Source: Agrococcus sp. SL85 (lineage in GTDB: Bacteria > Actinomycetota > Actinomycetes > Actinomycetales > Microbacteriaceae). Taken from it: a DNA stretch of 64,000 nucleotides. Under the pieces are notes generated by a model, which saw only the letters and a list, made by a program, of their open reading frames with translations, ran no database searches and had not been told where the DNA came from. Below, piece by piece: positions 60,035 through 64,000 of the stretch. Made by a program: the position numbers and the translations under genes. Numbering within the stretch: the first letter of the stretch is position 1; every line of letters starts with the position of its first letter. Where the stretch lies: NCBI RefSeq assembly GCF_026625845.1, contig NZ_CP113066.1, positions 1,364,001-1,428,000 of the forward strand, written 5' to 3'.

Positions 60035-60870
60035 GCGGCGCCGCCCAGGCGTCGGCGCTCGAGGGCGCCGCGGCCACCGTGCACCGGGTGGCGGCGCTCG
60101 CGGCCGGCGGCCTGCCGCTCGAGCGCGCGTGGGTCCTCGCGGGCTCGACCCCGGAGGCCGCGGACGACTCGGCGGGCGGTGCGGTCTCCTCGGTGCTCGC
60201 GGTCGCAGAGGCATCCGGCGCCCCCACCGCGGCGACGCTGGAGCGGCTCGCCGGGCTGCTCCGCGAGCAGGCGGCGCAGCGCCGCGGGCTCGAGGCCGCG
60301 CTCGCCGGCCCGCGCGCCACCGCGCGGCTCGTCGCGCTGCTCCCGCTCGTGGGGCTCGGCTTCGGCGCGGCCCTCGGCCTCGACATCGCCGCGGCGGTGC
60401 TCGGCGGCGGTCTCGGCACGTGGTCGATGCTCGCCGGCGCGCTGCTGCTCTGCGCGGCCTGGTGGTGGTCGCGGCGCATCGTCGCGGCCGCCGCACGGGG
60501 CCCCTCGGCGCCCGGCCTGCCGCTCGACCTCGTCGCGGTGGCGCTCGCCGGCGGCGGCTCGGCGGCCGCCGCTCGGCGGAGCGCGGCAGCCGCGCTCGAG
60601 GGTGCCGAGATCGATCCGGCCGACTGGACGGCCGTCGACGAGGCGCTCGCGCTCGCCGAGCGCGCGGGCGTGCCCGTGCGCGGGCTCCTCGTGGCCGAGG
60701 CGACCGCGGCGCGCACCCGCGCGCGGCTCGAGGCGGAGGCGCGGGCGCAGCGCGCGGGTGTGCGGCTCGCGCTGCCGCTCGGGGTCTGCGTGCTCCCCGC
60801 GTTCACGCTGCTCGCGATCGTGCCGCTCGTGATCTCGATGCTGCGGTCCTCGCTCGCGCCGCTCGGCTGA
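60031..60870 (+). CDS. tadB: TadB/TadC-like secretion membrane protein
   Basis: A 279-residue protein related to type II secretion F domains. Its N-terminal region LEGAAATVHRVAALAAGGLPLERAWVL belongs to one F-domain half, then two membrane helices (LVALLPLVGLGFGAALGLDI, WSMLAGALLLCAAWWWS). A second F-domain half runs through LPLDLVAVALAGGGSAAAA and ALALAERAGVPVRGLLVAEA, with a final helix LPLGVCVLPAFTLLAIVPLVI. One protein therefore seems to cover the roles split between TadB and TadC, as is usual in high-GC actinobacteria. It is coupled to tadA by ATGA. Confidence 0.82.
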   Translation: MSGAAQASALEGAAATVHRVAALAAGGLPLERAWVLAGSTPEAADDSAGGAVSSVLAVAEASGAPTAATLERLAGLLREQAAQRRGLEAALAGPRATARLVALLPLVGLGFGAALGLDIAAAVLGGGLGTWSMLAGALLLCAAWWWSRRIVAAAARGPSAPGLPLDLVAVALAGGGSAAAARRSAAAALEGAEIDPADWTAVDEALALAERAGVPVRGLLVAEATAARTRARLEAEARAQRAGVRLALPLGVCVLPAFTLLAIVPLVISMLRSSLAPLG

Positions 60871-60907
60871 CGCGTCGCTCGCGCAGCTCGTGCGGCCCGG
60901 CTCGTGC

Positions 60908-60980
60908 CGCGTTCGATCGGGCTGAGCGGAGCACCGGCCGCACAGTGCGGCTCGCGATGCGCTCCGACCGATCGAGCGCG
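60908..60980. repeat. 73-nt intergenic dyad repeat, copy 2
   Basis: Arms CGCGTTCGATCGG (60908-60920) and CCGATCGAGCGCG (60968-60980) pair over 13 positions with one G-T wobble. Total length is 73 nt, equal to copy 1 at 927-999; the arm-proximal GGGCTGAGCG is shared. The interior forms an extra stem (GCCGCAC / GTGCGGC) in this copy. It lies in the 258-nt gap 60871-61128, which otherwise holds no gene. Confidence 0.8.
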
Positions 60981-61128
60981 CCGTCCGCGCGATGCGCTCC
61001 GGGCTCCGTGTGCGACCACCGCCAGGGGCGGGTCCCGCCGTCCTCCACAGGCGGTCGCGGGGGCCGCGCGGGCCGCGCGGCGGCGGGCGCATGCTGGCGC
61101 CTCCACCCACGAGAGAGAGGAGGCGAGC

Positions 61129-61302
61129 ATGCGGATGCTCGACAGGCTGGTGCACGAGGAGGACGGCGCGGCGACCGCCGAGTACGTCATCGCGACGATG
61201 GCGGCGGTGGGCTTCGCCGGGCTGCTGGTGGTGATCCTGCGCTCCGACGAGGTGCGCGGCATCCTCACCGACATGGTGCAGCGTGCCCTCACGGTGCAGT
61301 AG
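61129..61302 (+). CDS. DUF4244 Flp-like pilin
   Basis: A 57-residue pilin-like peptide, with a short charged N-terminus (MRMLDRLVHEEDG) followed by ATAEYVIATMAAVGFAGLLVVIL, the class IV/Flp hydrophobic helix with the Glu-Tyr pair of Flp pilins. This is the DUF4244 family found in actinobacterial tad clusters, and the prepilin cut would be just before AATAEY. GAGAGAGGAGG is a strong ribosome-binding site, suggesting high expression. It is presumably assembled by the TadA/TadB machinery upstream. Confidence 0.85.
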   Translation: MRMLDRLVHEEDGAATAEYVIATMAAVGFAGLLVVILRSDEVRGILTDMVQRALTVQ

Positions 61303-61640
61303 CAGCCCGCGCGCGGGCAGGAGGGCCCTCACGGCCCTCCGCGGCGAGCTCGGCGCGGTGACCGCCGAGGCTCGCCGCAGCGCTGCCCGCCGCCGTGCTC
61401 GCGCTCGCCATCGCGGTGGGCGCGGTCGCGGCGGCGGCCGCGCAGGTGGGGCTCGAGCAGTCGGCGGGCGCAGCCGCCCGAGCGGCCGGTCGCGGCGACG
61501 ACCCCGCCGCCTACGCGCGCGGCGCGACGCTGCGGATCGAGGCCCACGGCGGGCTCGTCTGCGCGGTGCTCGAGCGACCGGGCCTCGGCGGGGCGCTCAC
61601 GCTCCGGGCTCGCTCGTGCGCGAGCGCCGAGGGCCGATGA
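61283..61640 (+). CDS. tadE: TadE-like pseudopilin (frameshifted in this sequence)
   Basis: A protein of about 100-120 residues. A short Arg-rich N-terminus and GELGAVTAEAALALPAAV (the TadE signature with Thr-Ala-Glu) lead into the membrane helix LALAIAVGAVAAAAAQVGL. A small extracytoplasmic domain follows, with possible disulfide Cys (LVCAVLE and ARSCASA). AGGCT at 61368-61372 breaks the frame; AGGCGCT yields EAALALPAAV exactly. The start is uncertain: GTG at 61283 overlaps the DUF4244 gene, and GTG at 61358 would begin VTAEAALAL. It overlaps the next gene by ATGA. Confidence 0.75.
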
Positions 61641-61978
61641 TGCGGCTCGCCGACGACCGCGGCTCCGGCACCGTGCTCGTGCTCGGCATCGCGGCGGCGG
61701 TCCTCGCGCTCGCCCTGCTCGTCGTCGGCGCCGGCACCGCCAGCATCGCCCAGGCGCGGGCCGCCGCTGCCGCGGACGCCGCGGCGCTCGCGGCGGCCGA
61801 CGCGCTGAGCGGCTACGCGACGGGAGACCCGTGCGGCCTCGCGAGCCGCGTGGCGGCGGCGAGCGGCGCGCGTCTCGACGCCTGTGAGGTGACGGGCCTC
61901 GACGTGCGGATCGCGGCCTCCGTGCCCGTCGGGCCGCTCGTCGCGAGCGGCGTCGCGCGCGCCGGGCCGCCGCGATGA
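61637..61978 (+). CDS. Second TadE-like protein (Rv3654c-type)
   Basis: A 113-residue protein of the type annotated as helicase/secretion neighbourhood TadE-like. DDRGSGTVLVLGIAAAVLALALLVVG is a TadE-like helix with the conserved GSGT start. QARAAAAADAAALAAADALSG is the helical stalk, and a Cys pair (DPCGLASRV, LDACEV) may form a disulfide. It is the last of the tad genes and is followed by topA after 157 nt. It is coupled to the preceding TadE gene by overlap. Probably a minor pseudopilin. Confidence 0.75.
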   Translation: MMRLADDRGSGTVLVLGIAAAVLALALLVVGAGTASIAQARAAAAADAAALAAADALSGYATGDPCGLASRVAAASGARLDACEVTGLDVRIAASVPVGPLVASGVARAGPPR

Positions 61979-62135
61979 TGGCCGCACCGGCGCCCGCAGG
62001 ACGTGCTGCGAGCCGCGCCTGCGCCGTCGGCGAACGGCCATGCCCGGGCTGTGAGCGCGCAATGGCGCCATGTGTATTGTGTCGAGTCGTGGCCCGCTCG
62101 GGCCGGATCCCCTACGAAGAGCAGTGAGCGTGAGC

Positions 62136-64000
62136 ATGGGCAAGAAGCTCGTGATCGTCGAGTCCCCCGCGAAGGGCAAGACCATCGAGCAGTACCTCGG
62201 GGAGGGGTACCAGGTGCTGGCATCGGTCGGACACATCCGCGACCTCGTGAGCCCGCGCGACCTGCCCGCCGACCTCAAGAAGGGCGCCTACGGCAAGTTC
62301 GCCGTCGACGTCGAGAACGGCTTCGCCCCGTACTACGTCGTCTCCGACGAGAAGAAGAAGACCGTCACCGAGCTGAAGCGCGCGCTCAAGGACGCCGACG
62401 AGCTCATCCTCGCCACAGATGAGGACCGCGAGGGCGAGGCCATCGCGTGGCACCTGCTCGAGGTGCTGAAGCCCAAGGTGCCCGTGCAGCGCATGGTGTT
62501 CCACGAGATCACCAAGGACGCCATCGAGCAGGCGAAGGACTCGATGCGCGAGCTCAACATGCCGCTCGTCGACGCGCAGGAGACCCGCCGCATCCTCGAC
62601 CGCCTCTACGGCTACGAGGTGAGCCCCGTGCTGTGGCGCAAGGTGCGGCAGGGCCTCAGCGCCGGGCGCGTGCAGTCGCCCACCGCGCGCCTCATCGTCG
62701 ACCGCGAGCGTGAGCGCATGGCGTTCGTCTCGGCCGGCTACTGGAGCCTCAGCGCCCAGTTCGAGGCCGAGGGCAGCCGCTTCGGGGCGCGCCTCGTGCG
62801 CCTCGACGGCGCCCGCATCGCCACGGGCTCCGACTTCGACGACCGCGGCGAGATCAAGGGCGTCCGCACCGTGCTCGACCAGGCGGGCGCGCAGGCGCTC
62901 GCGAGCGAGCTCGAGTCGACCTCGTTCCGCGTCGCCGGCGTCGAGTCGAAGCCGTACCGCCGCCGTCCCTCAGCGCCCTTCACCACCTCCACGCTGCAGC
63001 AGGAGGCGGGCCGCAAGCTCAAGCTCTCGGCGAAGCAGACCATGTCGGTCGCGCAGTCGCTCTACGAGCAGGGCTACATCACCTACATGCGCACCGACTC
63101 GCCCTCGCTCTCGGCGCAGGCGATCCAGGCCGCGCGCAAGCAGGCCACCTCGCTCTACGGCGGCGCATCGATCCCGCAGACCCCGCGCCACTACTCGGGC
63201 AAGTCGAAGTCGGCCCAGGAGGCGCACGAGGCCATCCGCCCCTCGGGCGAGACCTTCCGCACGCCCTCCGAGGTCAAGGGCTCGCTCACGCCCAACGAGC
63301 AGCGCCTCTACGAGCTCATCTGGAAGCGCACGGTCGCGAGCCAGATGATCGACGCCACCGGTCAGACGGCGACGATCACGATCGCCTCCGAGCGCACGAG
63401 CCGCGGCGTCGCCGAGTTCACCGCCTCCGGCACGGTCATCACCGAGCCCGGCTTCCTCCAGGCCTACGAGGAGTCGAAGGAGGACGCGCGCTACGCCGAC
63501 GAGGCGCCCGCCGAGGGCGGCCAGGGCGAGGCGCGCCTGCCCGACGTCGCCGAGGGCGCCCCGGTCGGCCTCGCGGAGCTCGAGCGCAAGGACCACCAGA
63601 CGACGCCGCCGCCGCGCTACACCGAGGCGAGCCTCGTGAAGGCGCTCGAGGAGCTCGAGATCGGCCGACCGTCGACCTACGCCTCGATCATCGACACGAT
63701 CGTGCGCCGCGGCTTCGTCACCGTGCGCGGCGGCGCGCTCGTGCCGGAGTGGATCGCGTTCTCGACGATGAACCTGCTCGAGGAGCACCTGGGCGACTAC
63801 GTCGACTACGACTTCACCGCCGAGATGCTCGCCGACCTCGACCGCATCGCCGACGGCGAGCTCGACCGCCAGGCGTGGCTGCAGGGCTTCTACTACGGCA
63901 AGGGCGACCGCCCCGGCCTGCACGCGACGGTCTCCGAGCTCGGCGAGATCGACGCGCGCGCCGTCAACTCGATCCCCGTCGCCGACGGCATCACGCTGCG
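62136..64000 (+). CDS. topA: DNA topoisomerase I, 5' part
   Basis: Type IA topoisomerase, cut by the window end after 621 codons; about 300 more are expected. The Toprim domain has LVIVESPAKGKTIEQYL and ILATDEDREGEAIAWHLL. RRILDRLYGYEVSPVLWRKV and GLSAGRVQSPTARLIVDRE come next. The catalytic Tyr317 lies in YITYMRTDS, and LEELEIGRPSTYASII is near 500. The ATG at 62136 is chosen; in-frame GTGs at 62124 and 62130 are possible. TATTGT near 62074 may be the -10 box. Position after the tad cluster is normal for actinobacteria. Confidence 0.94.
   Translation, partial: MGKKLVIVESPAKGKTIEQYLGEGYQVLASVGHIRDLVSPRDLPADLKKGAYGKFAVDVENGFAPYYVVSDEKKKTVTELKRALKDADELILATDEDREGEAIAWHLLEVLKPKVPVQRMVFHEITKDAIEQAKDSMRELNMPLVDAQETRRILDRLYGYEVSPVLWRKVRQGLSAGRVQSPTARLIVDRERERMAFVSAGYWSLSAQFEAEGSRFGARLVRLDGARIATGSDFDDRGEIKGVRTVLDQAGAQALASELESTSFRVAGVESKPYRRRPSAPFTTSTLQQEAGRKLKLSAKQTMSVAQSLYEQGYITYMRTDSPSLSAQAIQAARKQATSLYGGASIPQTPRHYSGKSKSAQEAHEAIRPSGETFRTPSEVKGSLTPNEQRLYELIWKRTVASQMIDATGQTATITIASERTSRGVAEFTASGTVITEPGFLQAYEESKEDARYADEAPAEGGQGEARLPDVAEGAPVGLAELERKDHQTTPPPRYTEASLVKALEELEIGRPSTYASIIDTIVRRGFVTVRGGALVPEWIAFSTMNLLEEHLGDYVDYDFTAEMLADLDRIADGELDRQAWLQGFYYGKGDRPGLHATVSELGEIDARAVNSIPVADGITL

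Overview
The window is very GC-rich and densely coded, and its codon use and gene order fit an actinobacterium of the family Microbacteriaceae. The genus is not provable from this sequence; an Agrococcus-like organism is only a guess. Evidence for the family includes many genes with a TANNNT box 6-8 nt before the start codon (leaderless transcription), ATGA/GTGA overlaps inside operons, a type II thymidine kinase, a cucumisin-type subtilase, and the tadA-tadB-DUF4244-tadE-topA gene order.

Layout. 1-6 kb: end of an MBL-fold hydrolase, a DUF6226-like protein, an ABC exporter, an MGMT-like protein, and a cystathionine beta-synthase / gamma-synthase(lyase) pair. 6-9.4 kb: a 73-bp-period repeat block, a DeoR regulator and divergent galTK. 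9.4-21 kb: an MFS carrier, an SRPBCC protein, a LacI regulator, araBDA and a ChvE/GguAB-type sugar ABC transporter. 21-27 kb: amidohydrolase, Bcr/CflA exporter, HerA-like ATPase, PAS histidine kinase. 27-30 kb: a leftward operon of stand-alone receiver, HEAT-repeat membrane protein and processive glycosyltransferase. 30-38 kb: tRNA-Ser, secreted subtilase, pta-ackA, HAD phosphatase, DUF2231/cytochrome b5 protein. 38-47 kb: dnaX-recR, lysC-asd, mqo with a LuxR regulator, tdk. 47-54 kb: tRNA-Pro, metallophosphoesterase, PASTA class A PBP, DUF4177, RidA, acs. 54-59 kb: a bacteriocin-like locus. 59-64 kb: tad genes and topA (cut by the window end).

The most interesting system lies at 53.8-58.7 kb. 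A 57-codon gene (55931-56104, minus strand) encodes a Trp/Lys-rich, leader-free cationic peptide that looks like aureocin A53 / lacticin Q-type leaderless bacteriocins. A strong hairpin and two bacterial-PH (bPH2) membrane proteins follow it; such proteins are known accessories of that bacteriocin class. Next to it are a divergent two-TM protein (candidate immunity), a NarL-type response regulator, a small secreted peptide with two Cys, and a NarL-type histidine kinase. Near-identical composite operators with TTCGG arms precede both the bacteriocin/two-TM divergon and the secreted-peptide gene, so the whole set looks like one regulon, possibly controlled by a peptide signal.

A second striking pattern concerns data quality. 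Ten genes carry a frameshift exactly at an AGCCT/AGGCT pentamer (eleven sites), and in every case restoring a CG/GC dinucleotide (AGCGCCT/AGGCGCT) repairs the frame. Affected genes include pta, ackA, dnaX and tadA. Two further genes (lysC and the HEAT-repeat gene) have 1-nt problems in similar sequence. A systematic sequencing or assembly error is the likeliest cause, so these genes are annotated as intact in the organism but broken in this sequence.
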